A stretch of 64,000 nt of DNA from Brevibacillus brevis NBRC 100599 (GCF_000010165.1 NC_012491.1:2611501-2675500), one strand, 5' to 3'. Shown: positions 1-9,282, counted from the first letter of the stretch. Numbers and translations: made by a program. The notes: a model not told the origin generated them from the sequence alone.

Positions 1-1216
1 ATTCGCGCCAATCAAAGCCAGCTTCTTGGAAAATGAGGTGCAAGCCTTCTTGTTCAGCGAGCTGCTTAACTGCCTGAGAGCCAGGAACGACCATCGCGTG
101 TACGGAAGGGGAGACCTTGCGTCCTTTTGCCACTTCGGCTGCTTTGCGCAAGTCCTCGATCCGACCGTTTGTACAGGAGCCGATAAAGACGCGATCGATT
201 TTGATTTCGCTCATTGGAGTGCCAGGTGCAAGGTCCATGTACGCCAAAGCATCCTGTGCCGCTTTGCGCTGTGCGACTGTCTCGAATGACTCAGGGCTTG
301 GAACGGTGCTCGTAATGTTCGTACCCATACCAGGGCTCGTTCCCCACGTCACTTGCGGTGCGATCTCGGCTGCCTCGATTTCTACACAGGCATCAAACAC
401 AGCGCCTTCGTCCGTGCACAGCTCTTTCCAAGCTTCGACAGCTGCAAGGAAATCTTCCCCTTGTGGAACGAATCGCTTGCCTTTCAGGTAGTCAAACGTA
501 ATCTGGTCAGGAGCGATTAAGCCGGCACGAGCGCCACCTTCAATCGTCATGTTGCACACAGTCATGCGTTCTTCCATGGTCAGGTTGCGGATCGCAGCGC
601 CTGTGTATTCTACGACGTAGCCTGTTGCAAAGTCAGTTCCGTATTTTGCGATAATCGCCAAAATTAAATCTTTTGCACTGACACCGAATGGCAGGTCGCC
701 GTTTACGCGTACTTCCATGGTTTTTGGTTTGGATTGCTGCAAGCATTGTGTCGCGAGTACATGCTCCACTTCACTGGTACCAATACCGAAGGCGAGGGCA
801 CCGAATGCTCCGTGAGTGGAGGTGTGGCTGTCACCACAGACGATAGTTTTGCCTGGATGTGTGAGCCCGAGCTCAGGACCAATGACGTGAACGATCCCTT
901 GATCTGGGCTGTTCAGATCCGCGAGTGTGATCCCGAACTCCTCACAGTTCGCCGTCAAGGTTTCCATTTGTTGACGAGAAATCGGGTCTTTGACATTAAA
1001 ACGGTCTGCAGTCGGTACATTGTGGTCCATGGTTGCGAAGGTAAGTTCTGGACGGCGTACTTTGCGGCCAGCCAAGCGGAGTCCTTCGAAAGCTTGCGGT
1101 GAAGTCACCTCGTGAACCAGGTGCAGGTCGATATACAAAAGGCTCGGCTTGCCTGCCTCTTCGTGAATAGCGTGATTGTCCCAAATCTTTTCAAACATCG
1201 TACGGGCTGTCATCAT
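1..1216 (-). CDS. leuC: 3-isopropylmalate dehydratase large subunit, 3' end cut by window edge
   Basis: The reading frame is open from an ATG at 1216 (preceded by GGAGG) to the left edge, so the C-terminus is missing. The translation has the LeuC/aconitase features: TMDHNVPT near residue 65, the substrate-loop stretch [12 protein letters not shown] near residue 135, and FIGSCTNGR further on, which carries one of the [4Fe-4S] cysteines. With LeuD the enzyme isomerises 2- and 3-isopropylmalate in leucine synthesis. A second ATG directly follows the first; either could be used. It is divergent from a LysR regulator, and a palindrome lies between them, so local regulation is possible (inference). 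Confidence 0.96.
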   Translation of the reverse strand, partial: MMTARTMFEKIWDNHAIHEEAGKPSLLYIDLHLVHEVTSPQAFEGLRLAGRKVRRPELTFATMDHNVPTADRFNVKDPISRQQMETLTANCEEFGITLADLNSPDQGIVHVIGPELGLTHPGKTIVCGDSHTSTHGAFGALAFGIGTSEVEHVLATQCLQQSKPKTMEVRVNGDLPFGVSAKDLILAIIAKYGTDFATGYVVEYTGAAIRNLTMEERMTVCNMTIEGGARAGLIAPDQITFDYLKGKRFVPQGEDFLAAVEAWKELCTDEGAVFDACVEIEAAEIAPQVTWGTSPGMGTNITSTVPSPESFETVAQRKAAQDALAYMDLAPGTPMSEIKIDRVFIGSCTNGRIEDLRKAAEVAKGRKVSPSVHAMVVPGSQAVKQLAEQEGLHLIFQEAGFDWRE

Positions 1217-1282
1217 GTTTTCCTCCTTCGTTCAAAAACTCTTAACATGGTTGTAACATGGCAAAGAGAATAGTTCAAAGAT

Positions 1283-1293
1283 ATAATAATTAT
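1283..1293. promoter_or_regulatory. Interrupted palindrome ATAATAATTAT between leuC and lysR-type gene
   Basis: Perfect ATAAT-A-ATTAT inverted repeat in the 111-bp divergent intergenic region. It overlaps a TATAAT-like -10 at 1282-1287 pointing to the regulator gene. LysR regulators usually bind AT-rich interrupted dyads of about this size between themselves and a divergent target. A direct repeat TAACATGG (about 1243-1261) also lies here. Function is inferred. Confidence 0.35.
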
Positions 1294-1327
1294 AAGAAGG
1301 ATAGTTTTTGCCTATCGGGAGGTCAAT

Positions 1328-2215
1328 ATGGAGTTACGACAAATTCGTTATGTACTCGCTGTTGCGGAAGAACGCAGTTTCTCTCGGGCAGCCAATCGAT
1401 TACATTTGGCCCAACCGTCGTTGAGTCAACAAATTGCGAAGCTGGAGAAAATACTCGGTGTCAGCTTGTTCCACCGCTTGCCGCAGCACGTAGAACTGAC
1501 TGATGCAGGCCAGCGCTTTATACAGGTGGCGCAAACGCTTGTCGACATGTCAGAGGGACTAGAGCGGGAAATGAGAGCTTATGCGGTAGGAGAAAGCGGT
1601 AAATTGCTTGTAGGAAGCTTGCCGATCACAGGGGCGTACGTGCTGCCAAGGGTGTTGCCTACGTTTACCAAACAATTTCCCGGCGTCGAGCTGCAATTGA
1701 TGGAGGAAACGTCGAGTCATTTGGAGCAGCTGCTCGTACGGGGGAAAATTGATGTCAGCCTATTAACCATGCCCATCAGTGATCCGTCTCTGGAAATCAT
1801 TCCCGCAATCAACGAAGAAATCTTTTTGGCGGTACCAGCCAATCATCCGCTCGCGAAACGAAAAGAAGTCGATCTCGCAGAGGTAGCCGATCAGCCTTTT
1901 ATCCTGTTAAAAGAAGGACAAGGCTTCCGCACGATTTCGCTTCGGCTATGTGAGCAGGCGGGATTCCGACCGCGAATTGTGTTTGAGAGCTCGAACATCC
2001 AGACAGCTCAGTCACTTGTTGCAGCAGGCATGGGGTTGTCGTTTGCACCGAAGATGATTACACTCGCACCCGGAACGATCGAACCTCCAACTTATGTGCG
2101 GATAAAAACAAAACCTTCTCGCACACTCGTCGTGGCGTATCGGAAGGACAAACCGTTGTCACGCCCGGCTGAGGCATTTGTACAATGTCTCATCGAGCAG
2201 GGTGGAAAAATATAA
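1328..2215 (+). CDS. LysR-family transcriptional regulator
   Basis: 295 aa, the normal LysR length. The N-terminal winged helix-turn-helix starts MELRQIRYVLAVAEERSFS and includes AANRLHLAQPSLSQQIAKLE (residues about 18-37). The rest is a periplasmic-binding-protein-like effector domain (about 90-290) with the typical GKLLVGSLP opening. ATG is chosen because GGGAGG lies 5-10 bases upstream. It is divergent from leuC, suggesting it may control leucine genes or itself, but no effector can be read from the sequence. It ends at a terminator shared with the convergent sortase gene. Confidence 0.93.
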   Translation: MELRQIRYVLAVAEERSFSRAANRLHLAQPSLSQQIAKLEKILGVSLFHRLPQHVELTDAGQRFIQVAQTLVDMSEGLEREMRAYAVGESGKLLVGSLPITGAYVLPRVLPTFTKQFPGVELQLMEETSSHLEQLLVRGKIDVSLLTMPISDPSLEIIPAINEEIFLAVPANHPLAKRKEVDLAEVADQPFILLKEGQGFRTISLRLCEQAGFRPRIVFESSNIQTAQSLVAAGMGLSFAPKMITLAPGTIEPPTYVRIKTKPSRTLVVAYRKDKPLSRPAEAFVQCLIEQGGKI

Positions 2216-2226
2216 AAGCAAACAAG

Positions 2227-2266
2227 AAAACCCAGTCGCCGCATTCATTTGCGAACACTGGGTTTT
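2227..2266. terminator. Bidirectional terminator between lysR-type gene and sortase
   Basis: Inverted repeat AAAACCCAGT (2227-2236) with ACTGGGTTTT (2257-2266). The right arm lies inside the last codons of the convergent sortase gene. Confidence 0.8.
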
Positions 2267-2934
2267 TCATCTTGGAGCTTTGTATCTAGAACAAGTTCAG
2301 AAAAGACGACGAGCCTGCGAGCGTGCTCCTGTGTTTTCTTGTTAAATTTACCGGAGCAGGTAATCAAATTCAGATGGGAGCTCTCTGCATTCCCAAAAAT
2401 CTGATCGATGGGAGCTTCGGCCGTCTGGAAGCTTTCTACTCTGCGAACTTGGAAGGTAAGCGTTTTTCCTTTTGCTTCACGCACGGTGATTTTGTCACCG
2501 GGCTTTAGTTTTTTCAGATGGTAAAAAACAGCTGGACCCGTATAATGATCAAAATGACCGGCGATCACTGCATTCCCCTTCATTCCGGGCTTTGTCCATG
2601 GCGACAAAATACCCACGCGATCAAAAGCCTTTGGGACATCCATTTGCCCATTCGGTAAAACGCCGACAGGTTCTACACGAGCTTGCAGGTTCAGTTTCGG
2701 AATATGTAGAAGTGTTGGCATGATTCCGTCTGGAAGAGGAGGGGCAGGAAGGAACGTCGGTTGAGGTGGCAGCGAAGGACCATAAACGGTAACCGTTTGT
2801 TTGATATAGATGGGCCCTGCTGGTTTTTGCATGGTACTTTCGATTTTAGGAGCTTCGACAGGTTGTTGAGTTGTATGGCCGCAACCAATTGTAACCAAAC
2901 TAATGAATAGAAGGGACCCAAGAAGTTTTTTCAT
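2245..2934 (-). CDS. Class F-type sortase (exported transpeptidase)
   Basis: 229 aa from the ATG at 2934. An N-terminal hydrophobic segment (MKKLLGSLLFISLVTIGC, residues about 1-18) acts as signal or anchor and is followed by a proline-rich linker. The sortase domain (about 75-225) carries the catalytic His in AGHFDHY (H127), the Cys in LITCSGKF (C193) and an Arg in HARRLVVF. Spacing and the GPAVFYHL stretch resemble class F sortases. The enzyme would cleave LPxTG-like signals and attach proteins to cell-wall amine groups. The gene directly upstream encodes an LPKTG protein, its obvious candidate substrate. No good ribosome site precedes the ATG; an upstream GTG at 2982 overlaps the previous gene and is less likely. 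A short hairpin separates the two genes. Confidence 0.88.
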   Translation of the reverse strand: MKKLLGSLLFISLVTIGCGHTTQQPVEAPKIESTMQKPAGPIYIKQTVTVYGPSLPPQPTFLPAPPLPDGIMPTLLHIPKLNLQARVEPVGVLPNGQMDVPKAFDRVGILSPWTKPGMKGNAVIAGHFDHYTGPAVFYHLKKLKPGDKITVREAKGKTLTFQVRRVESFQTAEAPIDQIFGNAESSHLNLITCSGKFNKKTQEHARRLVVFSELVLDTKLQDEKPSVRK

Positions 2935-2946
2935 AAGTTGCAAAGA

Positions 2947-2967
2947 AAAGGGGGAAGATCCCCCTTT
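2947..2967 (-). terminator. Hairpin between LPKTG protein and sortase (possible attenuator)
   Basis: On the minus strand AAAGGGGG pairs with CCCCCTTT around a 5-base loop and is followed by TCTTT. The stem overlaps the stop codon of the LPKTG protein gene. It could reduce readthrough into the sortase gene, giving more substrate than enzyme (inference). Confidence 0.55.
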
Positions 2968-3184
2968 AATTGCTTGCTCCACCCATACCAGTTTTCGGCA
3001 GAGCCTTGATATGAGCTTTGCCTTTATGTGCTTTGGTTTTCATATGGTGAGCCTTGGTCTTCATATGATGCGCTTTTGTTTGTACCTTGTGGTGTTTTTT
3101 GTGACCGTCATGTGTTGCGGCAGACACAGGAATTGCAGTAGTTACCAAGCATGCAACCATCAACAAAGCAGCGAATTTCTTCAT
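2966..3184 (-). CDS. Small secreted Lys/His-rich protein ending in LPKTG
   Basis: 72 aa from the ATG at 3184, preceded by AAGGTAGGTG; a GTG nine bases upstream is less well placed. Residues 1-22 form a Sec signal peptide ending VSA-A. The mature part is very rich in His and Lys with three AHHMKTK-type repeats (about 38-53). It ends LPKTG (62-66) plus only six residues, MGGASN. The hydrophobic segment and basic tail of a classical cell-wall sorting signal are absent. It sits directly upstream of the sortase gene and is its probable substrate or partner. The basic, His-rich body could bind metal or wall polymers, but nothing proves this. Confidence 0.8.
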   Translation of the reverse strand: MKKFAALLMVACLVTTAIPVSAATHDGHKKHHKVQTKAHHMKTKAHHMKTKAHKGKAHIKALPKTGMGGASN

Positions 3185-3335
3185 GAGTAGCACCTACCTT
3201 GAAATTTTTTGGGGTTACAAGAGATAGGATTTCCGTTTGCTCATTTGTTAGTGATGGCAATTGTTTCTCCTAAACGTCCCAAACAGCCCGCGCCTATGGT
3301 ACACTATTTCCAAATCATTCTGGGAGGAAGATAAC

Positions 3336-3683
3336 ATGAGAGAAATTAAGACAGAAGCTGAGTTCGAACAAGTAATCGCAGCAACCAAGCCAGTCATCGT
3401 CAAATTCTTCACGGATTGGTGCCCAGATTGTCATCGCATTGATCCATTCATGCCTGCCGTGGAGGAAAAATATAAAGAACAGCTGGATATGATCGAAGTC
3501 AACCGTGATACTCTCCCGGACCTGTCCGAAAAGTACGATGTCTTCGGGATTCCGAGCTTTATTGCGTTCCACAATGGAAAAGAACTGGTTCGCTTCGTCA
3601 GCAAGCTCGGAAAAAGTCGTGAGGAGATCGAGCATTTCCTAGATCGTGCTATTCAAGTCAGTAAAGGAATCGAGCAAGCGTAA
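3336..3683 (+). CDS. Thioredoxin-family protein
   Basis: 115 aa from an ATG with GGGAGG nine bases upstream. Thioredoxin fold with redox motif DWCPDC (C29 and C32) in place of the standard WCGPC, followed by the cis-Pro region [11 protein letters not shown] (about 72-82). It has no signal peptide, so it is cytoplasmic and probably reduces disulfides in proteins or small thiols. The CPDC centre suggests a redox potential or partners different from the housekeeping TrxA. The next gene (RluA-like) lies 33 bases downstream and could be co-transcribed. Confidence 0.9.
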   Translation: MREIKTEAEFEQVIAATKPVIVKFFTDWCPDCHRIDPFMPAVEEKYKEQLDMIEVNRDTLPDLSEKYDVFGIPSFIAFHNGKELVRFVSKLGKSREEIEHFLDRAIQVSKGIEQA

Positions 3684-3716
3684 TTGCATGAACATAGAAC
3701 AGGGAGATAGACAGAA

Positions 3717-4625
3717 ATGTTATACATGAAAAAAGAAGGGGAATGGCTCGTGGCTCTCCTCCGAGACAAAGATGATGCCATCCCGATTGGGAACCTGCTG
3801 CGCGAAGAGTGGAAGCTGCCTCGCAAGCAGGTCCATCTTTTATTCCAACACAAAGAAGTACTACTGGATGGGGAACCTGTCGCTCAGCATGTTGTAGGTA
3901 AAGCAGGGCAGGAAATTCGTCTGCGGATGTGCAAGCCAGAGGCGTTGGGGCTTGATCCGGCCAGTGAAGCGCCGGAGATCTTGTACGAGGATGATCATTT
4001 GCTCATCGTCAATAAGCCGGTTGGTCTTCTGTTACATCCGACCGAACGCTACCATCATGTGACGTTGGATCATCTCGTGTCGGGGCACTTTTTCCGTACA
4101 GGTTTGGAAGCCAAGGTCCGCCATGTCCATCGACTGGATCAGGATACGTCAGGCGTTGTTCTGTACGCGAAGCATCCGTGGGCCTCTGCCCTGTTAGATG
4201 AAATGCTGCGTGAGCGCACAATCAAGCGTACCTATGTCGCGTATGTTTCGGGACAAATGCCCAAAGAGCGCGGGAAAATCAATGAACCCATTGGAAAAGA
4301 TCGGAATCATGGGACGCGCAGAAGAGTCACACCTAACGGCGATCCAGCGATTACCCATTACCAGGTGAAGGAACGTTTTCAAACAGCCACGAAAGTAGAA
4401 TGTCAATTGGAGACGGGGAGAACCCATCAAATTCGCGTTCACTTTAGTCATATTGGGCACCCGCTTTTAGGGGATGAACTGTATGGTGGCAAGCGTGAAC
4501 TCATTAAGCGACAAGCGCTGCACGCAGCCGTGCTCAAATTTGAGCATCCATTCGGGGGAGAAGTCATCGAAGTCACAGCCCCGTTGCCACTCGATCTGTT
4601 TCACTTGGAAAAGAAGCTGAGATAA
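3717..4625 (+). CDS. RluA-family RNA pseudouridine synthase
   Basis: 302 aa, starting at an ATG with AGGGAG upstream. It converts specific uridines in rRNA or tRNA to pseudouridine. The catalytic signature HRLDQDTSGVVLYAK (about residues 139-153) contains the essential Asp. LETGRTHQIRVHFSHIGHPLLGDELYGG (quoted in parts: GRTHQIRVH, HPLLGDELYG) near 230-255 is also diagnostic. The first 85 residues resemble a degenerate S4-like region. Similar to YjbO/YlyB-type enzymes of Bacillus, but the target uridine cannot be assigned. Confidence 0.93.
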   Translation: MLYMKKEGEWLVALLRDKDDAIPIGNLLREEWKLPRKQVHLLFQHKEVLLDGEPVAQHVVGKAGQEIRLRMCKPEALGLDPASEAPEILYEDDHLLIVNKPVGLLLHPTERYHHVTLDHLVSGHFFRTGLEAKVRHVHRLDQDTSGVVLYAKHPWASALLDEMLRERTIKRTYVAYVSGQMPKERGKINEPIGKDRNHGTRRRVTPNGDPAITHYQVKERFQTATKVECQLETGRTHQIRVHFSHIGHPLLGDELYGGKRELIKRQALHAAVLKFEHPFGGEVIEVTAPLPLDLFHLEKKLR

Positions 4626-4684
4626 TCGCCATTTGACGAGGGACTGAATAAACTGCCAAGGAGGAAACGAGAGAGGGTGGTCTT

Positions 4685-5803
4685 TTGAAACGACCCATAA
4701 TCGGCATCTTGACTTGGCGGGAAGGCAAACGCTTTGCAGAGCAAACCTATTTTCGGCGACTGCTCAAGGCTGGACAAGAACTGGGCTGTACTGCTTTCCT
4801 ATTTTCACCAAACGATGTCCTTGGATCTGGCAAGCAGGTGAGAGGGTATGTCCCAGGGAGCAATGGTGGCTGGCAAGCAAGAATATTTGACCGTCCAGAC
4901 GCTGTATTCGACCGATACCGCTATACACCAACACAAGCGTTTAAAAACTATGTGGCCTTTCGGCGGACGAGTAATTTTTTGTATGCAAACAATCGCTTGG
5001 CAAACAAATGGCGTGTACATGAGGTGCTGCATCGGGACCCGAGAATGCATCGCTGGCTTCCGGAGACACACCTGTACAACCGACAAAGCCTGGTGAACAT
5101 GTTAGGCAAGCATCCGTTGCTCTATGTAAAGCCACTCAATGGAACAGGGGGACGAAACATCCTGTCGATTGAAAAGCGTGGCGATGAACTTCGACTGCTC
5201 GGTCGTAACAAGCAAAGGGCGAAAGTATCCACAGTTGTAAGAGACAAAGCCGCCGCCCAGAGATGGGTAGATCGTTGGACGAGACAGGAGAAATACATCG
5301 TGCAGCAAGGGCTTCGATTGCAGTTGGTTCCTTCGCGGGCAGTAGACATGCGCCTCTTGATTCAAAAGAATGGGGAGGGTGAATGGAGCATTACAGGTCA
5401 TGGGATTCGCGTGGGTCCAGAACGCAGTGCCACCTCTAATCTGCATGGCGGCGGAAGAGCTATCCCTGTATCGGTATTTCTACGACCGAGGTTTGGGGAG
5501 GAGCGTACTGCGCAGATCGTGCATGATTGCGAGCAGCTCGCTTTTCAAACAGCGGAAACACTCGAGGATCATTTTGGACGGATGGTTGAATTTGGACTGG
5601 ATATTGGCATCGATGTAGATGGTCGTGCCTGGCTGATCGAAGTGAATCCCAAACCAGCGCGGGAAATTTTCCGGGAGATGGGGGCAACGGGGCAGTACAA
5701 GAATGCCATTACCCGCCCGCTTGAATACGCCATCTACCTTGCGAAAACACAAGGACGCGAAGGTCGCGAGCCACTTTTGAAGAGAAAGGTCGCCCGAGGA
5801 TAG
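4685..5803 (+). CDS. YheC/YheD-family ATP-grasp protein
   Basis: 372 aa, starting at TTG behind GAGGGTGG. It matches the YheC/D family, ATP-grasp proteins linked to the endospore coat in Bacillus. Visible features are the nucleotide-binding stretch YVKPLNGTGGRNIL (about 142-155), VDMRLLIQKN (about 220) and a metal-binding end FGLDIGIDVDGRAWLIEVNPKP (here given in parts: LDIGIDVDGRAW, IEVNPKP, about 300-325). The reaction is unknown for the family; formation of an amide or ester bond is expected from the fold. It is followed by a bidirectional terminator. Confidence 0.88.
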   Translation: MKRPIIGILTWREGKRFAEQTYFRRLLKAGQELGCTAFLFSPNDVLGSGKQVRGYVPGSNGGWQARIFDRPDAVFDRYRYTPTQAFKNYVAFRRTSNFLYANNRLANKWRVHEVLHRDPRMHRWLPETHLYNRQSLVNMLGKHPLLYVKPLNGTGGRNILSIEKRGDELRLLGRNKQRAKVSTVVRDKAAAQRWVDRWTRQEKYIVQQGLRLQLVPSRAVDMRLLIQKNGEGEWSITGHGIRVGPERSATSNLHGGGRAIPVSVFLRPRFGEERTAQIVHDCEQLAFQTAETLEDHFGRMVEFGLDIGIDVDGRAWLIEVNPKPAREIFREMGATGQYKNAITRPLEYAIYLAKTQGREGREPLLKRKVARG

Positions 5804-5815
5804 CGTGAAAGCAGA

Positions 5816-5860
5816 ACAGCGGCAGTAGGGACAACGTCTGAAGTCCTCGTCTGCCGCTGT
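5816..5860. terminator. Bidirectional terminator
   Basis: ACAGCGGCAG (5816-5825) pairs with CTGCCGCTGT (5851-5860) between the convergent YheC/D and VOC genes. Confidence 0.75.
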
Positions 5861-5864
5861 ATTG

Positions 5865-6665
5865 CTAGGTGGAGATAGAAAGCGGTAATTGCAATTTGCT
5901 CGGGATGTCAGGAGCGAATTCGGGTGTATGGATAACCGAAAACGAGTATCCTTTCTTGACGAACGTCAGCTCTTGGGCATCCGAGTGGAAGAGGACGTTG
6001 CTTTTTTCAAAGCGCCTCCGCACTTTTTGTAGGAACGTTTGGTCAGGTGTTCCAAAAGTGACGTGCATTTTCGGTGGTAACGCTTTCATGGCAATGGGAA
6101 TCCAAGGCCTGTTTTTCCATGTGGCTACAATATGTGCCGTTCCGCTGATAACGAAGTTAAAAATATCGCCATCCTCGTATGTTTTCATGCTGAGATTCGA
6201 TTTTAGCCATTGCGTAAAAACAGGTACACTTTCCACAGGACAGCCCACTTCCCGTAAATACAGAACGTGCAGGGGAGTGGATGGCTCGACGACCTCCTCT
6301 GACACATACTCGTGGGCAATAATCTCAAGAAGATTCCCGTCACCATCGCGGAAGTACAGGTTCAGCCGTCCTTTTTCCTCATCAATGTCATGCCCATCCT
6401 CCCACCGAACAATCAAAAGACCAGATTCTTTGATCTTTTTCGCTGATTCATGAAACAGGGAATAAGGTACTTGAAAAGCAATATGGGCGGGGGATATCGG
6501 TTCATACACTTCTACAAAGGTTAAACGAAAATCGGGCGTGACTTGAAACGTAATCTGTTTGTCTGATTGAGATGAAATCGGAAAGCCGAGACGGTCTGCG
6601 TAAACCTGATGTACCCCTTGGATGGACACAGTTTGTAAGGTTAATTTTGAAAAGTGCGTGATCAT
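5865..6665 (-). CDS. VOC (glyoxalase/dioxygenase) family protein
   Basis: 266 aa with two VOC modules. The first (about 1-125) contains HFSKLTLQT, HIAFQVP and the typical strand LYFRDGDGNLLEIIAHE, whose His and Glu are the usual metal ligands. The second (about 130-250) is more diverged. Architecture resembles CatE/YwbC-type proteins. Substrate is unknown; the family includes glyoxalase I, extradiol dioxygenases and fosfomycin-type enzymes. Start chosen for AAAAGGTGATG upstream of the ATG at 6665. Confidence 0.85.
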   Translation of the reverse strand: MITHFSKLTLQTVSIQGVHQVYADRLGFPISSQSDKQITFQVTPDFRLTFVEVYEPISPAHIAFQVPYSLFHESAKKIKESGLLIVRWEDGHDIDEEKGRLNLYFRDGDGNLLEIIAHEYVSEEVVEPSTPLHVLYLREVGCPVESVPVFTQWLKSNLSMKTYEDGDIFNFVISGTAHIVATWKNRPWIPIAMKALPPKMHVTFGTPDQTFLQKVRRRFEKSNVLFHSDAQELTFVKKGYSFSVIHTPEFAPDIPSKLQLPLSIST

Positions 6666-6749
6666 CTGGCATCACCTTTTCCTATACATAGATAACATAA
6701 TATAAATTATGTATACTCATTCAGTTCACACTGTTTCTAGACAATCATC

Positions 6750-7202
6750 TCAAATATCTTGAGAGAGGCGAACCATATCTACCACTTGAATTCCGTTTTC
6801 GTAAATTTCTTCCTCATAATGCCGCAAGAAAAAGTCCCGATCGATCCAACTCATCCGAAATCCACACTTTTGATAAAGCGCGAGCTGATCCACACTAGAA
6901 TTCCCTGTGCCGACTTCGATCGTCTTATAACCGAGAGATTTGGCTACTTCAATGGAATGAAGAACGAGCTTTTTGCCAATGCCCTTGCCATGATGGGCCT
7001 CATCAACGGCGACATTTACAAGCTCAATCGTATCCGGTCTGGTTGGTATCAAGACGTATACACCTACGATGCTCTCCTCCATAACAGCGACATAGCATTG
7101 GCCTCTTTGTAAATAATCTTTCACCAATCTGACAGAGGGGTCAGCCAAAAAAAGTAAATCCATTGGTGGTTGTTCCTGTGCTGCAAGCTTGCGAATTTCC
7201 AT
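6750..7202 (-). CDS. GNAT-family N-acetyltransferase
   Basis: 150 aa. The acetyl-CoA binding motif A is clear: VNVAVDEAHHGKGIGKKLV (about 78-96; HHGKGIGKK forms the pyrophosphate loop), followed by the alpha-4/beta-5 region LYQKCGFRMS (about 119-128). Resembles YvbK-type small acetyltransferases. Substrate unknown. ATG at 7202 follows GGAGGAG. The Nudix gene ends 18 bases upstream, so the two probably share a transcript. Confidence 0.9.
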   Translation of the reverse strand: MEIRKLAAQEQPPMDLLFLADPSVRLVKDYLQRGQCYVAVMEESIVGVYVLIPTRPDTIELVNVAVDEAHHGKGIGKKLVLHSIEVAKSLGYKTIEVGTGNSSVDQLALYQKCGFRMSWIDRDFFLRHYEEEIYENGIQVVDMVRLSQDI

Positions 7203-7220
7203 CCGTGTTTCTCCTCCGAT

Positions 7221-7712
7221 TCAAGTGGTTACTGGCTTTGGCAATGAAGCTGTTTCGTAGTTGACAACCAGACTATTTTCGTACGTAAAGATATGCTGAC
7301 AAGGTTCATCCTCTTCCAACATGTAAGGTAAAAAAGTGGGAAGGTTTTCTGGGACGCCAGCATTGTCGGGGTCCAAGACCCATGCTAGCTCTTTCCAGTC
7401 AAGTATGCCTTCTTCCACGACCTGTGGGGTTTGAGAGCGCTCGTAGTCTTCTGGAAGATGAGCGAGAAATGCATACATACCGCCCGTTTCAACTCCATCG
7501 ACTAGCCAAGAGACAATTCCTTTGTAGCAAGCGGTTTCTAACAAAATGCCCGTCTCTTCCCGAACCTCGCGAAGGACACTGTCCAGTGGAGTCTCTCCGT
7601 GCTCTAGCTTACCGCCTACGCCATTCCATAGCCCCATTAACGGTGATTTGCTGCGATTTAGCATGAGTATTCCATTTCTATGTTTGAGAAAGCATATGGT
7701 ATAGCGATACAT
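7221..7712 (-). CDS. Nudix hydrolase, probable 8-oxo-dGTP diphosphatase type
   Basis: 163 aa from the ATG at 7712, preceded by AAAGGAAAGTG; an upstream extension lacks a ribosome site. The Nudix box [24 protein letters not shown] (about residues 36-59) has the complete GX5EX7REUXEEXGU pattern, so the enzyme should be active on a nucleoside diphosphate-X substrate. The N-terminus ([20 protein letters not shown]) fits MutT/YtkD-like sanitising enzymes; the substrate is inferred. Divergent from dsdA. Confidence 0.88.
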   Translation of the reverse strand: MYRYTICFLKHRNGILMLNRSKSPLMGLWNGVGGKLEHGETPLDSVLREVREETGILLETACYKGIVSWLVDGVETGGMYAFLAHLPEDYERSQTPQVVEEGILDWKELAWVLDPDNAGVPENLPTFLPYMLEEDEPCQHIFTYENSLVVNYETASLPKPVTT

Positions 7713-7872
7713 GTTATCACTTTCCTTTTTGTTACAGTCAACTTCTTTAACGACCATTGTATCAAAGGTGTGGATTCAGCAGTTATTTTTATTTGGTTTT
7801 TCGAGAGAAATTTCGTACTATTTCGTTATAATAACAAAAAGAGTGGAAGGAAGAATAGGGGGCTCGTTCAAG

Positions 7873-9237
7873 ATGGGAGACAATGAAAAGGTGGAAGGGT
7901 TAACAATCGAGGAGTGGAAAAGGAAATACCCGCTTCTTCCTAGCTTGATAAAGACCGATGAAGTTTTTTGGACGAACCCTGGTTATGACGAGATCGCAAA
8001 AGCAACTCTCTTGGTTACGCCTGAGGAGGTCCAGGATGCTGAAGAACGTTTGCGGCGTTTTGGCTCGTTCATTCAATTGGCTTTTCCCGAGACGAGCGCT
8101 GCTGGTGGACTGATTGAGTCCCCACTCGTTCCGATAAAAGAGATGCAAAAGCACCTAGAGGCTCGCTTTGCATCGAATATTCAGGGGAATCTCTGGTTAA
8201 AATGCGACAGCCATTTGCCTATTGCAGGTTCGATCAAAGCCCGGGGCGGCATCTACGAGGTGCTGGCACATGCAGAAGAATTGGCCCAAAAGCATCAGAT
8301 GCTGCAACCGGACAATGATTATGCTATTTTGGCCACAGATACGTTCCGTGAACTGTTTTCCCGTTATTCCATTGCAGTAGGCTCGACAGGAAATCTCGGT
8401 TTGAGCATCGGGATCATTAGCGCGAAGCTCGGTTTTCAAGTCACTGTTCACATGTCAGCGGACGCTAAAGCATGGAAAAAGGAATTGCTGCGGGCAAAAG
8501 GAGTCCAGGTAGTCGAATACGCATCGGATTATGGGAAAGCGGTGGAAGAGGGCAGAAAGCAGGCGGAGGCCGACCCGAATTGTTATTTCATCGATGATGA
8601 GAACTCCAAGCGTCTATTCCTCGGCTATGCAGTAGCAGCCGGACGATTAAAGAAACAGGTAGAGGAGCAGCAGATTACAGTAGATCGCGATCACCCGTTG
8701 TTTGTCTACCTGCCGTGTGGGGTGGGGGGAGGTCCTGGCGGCGTGGCGTACGGATTGAAGCTTATCTACGGAGACAATGTTCATTGCTTTTTTGCGGAAC
8801 CTACCCATTCGCCCTGCATGCTGCTAGGCTTAATGACAGGACTGCATGACAAAGTTTCCGTTCAAGACTTTGGAATCGATAACAAGACAGAGGCGGATGG
8901 TTTGGCTGTTGGCCGTCCTTCGCGATTCGTAGGGAAAACCATGGAAAATCTGCTCAGTGGTGTATATACAGTCGCTGACGAAGAGCTATACGCCTTATTG
9001 CGTGCCTTGCGTGATCTCGAATCGATTCGATTGGAGCCGTCTGCGTTGGCTGGCATGCCAGGACCTGTTCGATTGTTTCAGCAGGAGGCAGGGCGTCACT
9101 ACCTGGTGAAGCAAGGGCTAACGGAAAAAATGAAAAAAGCGACCCATATTGTATGGGCGACGGGCGGGAGTATGGTGCCGGAGTCTATTCAGGAAGAATA
9201 TTATGCAAAAGCTCTGGATGAGAATGGGAAAAAATAA
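7873..9237 (+). CDS. dsdA: D-serine dehydratase (ammonia-lyase)
   Basis: 454 aa from an ATG ten bases after GGGGG; longer upstream starts read through non-conserved sequence, and Bacillus DsdA is of similar length. PLP enzyme of fold type II that deaminates D-serine to pyruvate and ammonia. The Schiff-base lysine is in [13 protein letters not shown] (about residues 121-133). [18 protein letters not shown] substrate loop ([12 protein letters not shown]) and the phosphate-binding glycine loop [14 protein letters not shown] (about 287-300) are present. Divergent from the Nudix gene with about 160 bases between. Confidence 0.94.
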   Translation: MGDNEKVEGLTIEEWKRKYPLLPSLIKTDEVFWTNPGYDEIAKATLLVTPEEVQDAEERLRRFGSFIQLAFPETSAAGGLIESPLVPIKEMQKHLEARFASNIQGNLWLKCDSHLPIAGSIKARGGIYEVLAHAEELAQKHQMLQPDNDYAILATDTFRELFSRYSIAVGSTGNLGLSIGIISAKLGFQVTVHMSADAKAWKKELLRAKGVQVVEYASDYGKAVEEGRKQAEADPNCYFIDDENSKRLFLGYAVAAGRLKKQVEEQQITVDRDHPLFVYLPCGVGGGPGGVAYGLKLIYGDNVHCFFAEPTHSPCMLLGLMTGLHDKVSVQDFGIDNKTEADGLAVGRPSRFVGKTMENLLSGVYTVADEELYALLRALRDLESIRLEPSALAGMPGPVRLFQQEAGRHYLVKQGLTEKMKKATHIVWATGGSMVPESIQEEYYAKALDENGKK

Positions 9238-9254
9238 GCATCGAAATGATACAG

Positions 9255-9282
9255 AAAGCCCGGATCACTTCCCGGGCTTTTC
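9255..9282. terminator. Terminator after dsdA
   Basis: AAAGCCCGG pairs with CCGGGCTTT around a short loop and is followed by T's; serves convergent genes. Confidence 0.8.

Noticed and set aside
7711..7872. 54-codon N-terminal extension of D-serine dehydratase
   Set aside because: Overlaps the divergent Nudix start region, lacks a ribosome site, and exceeds the family length.
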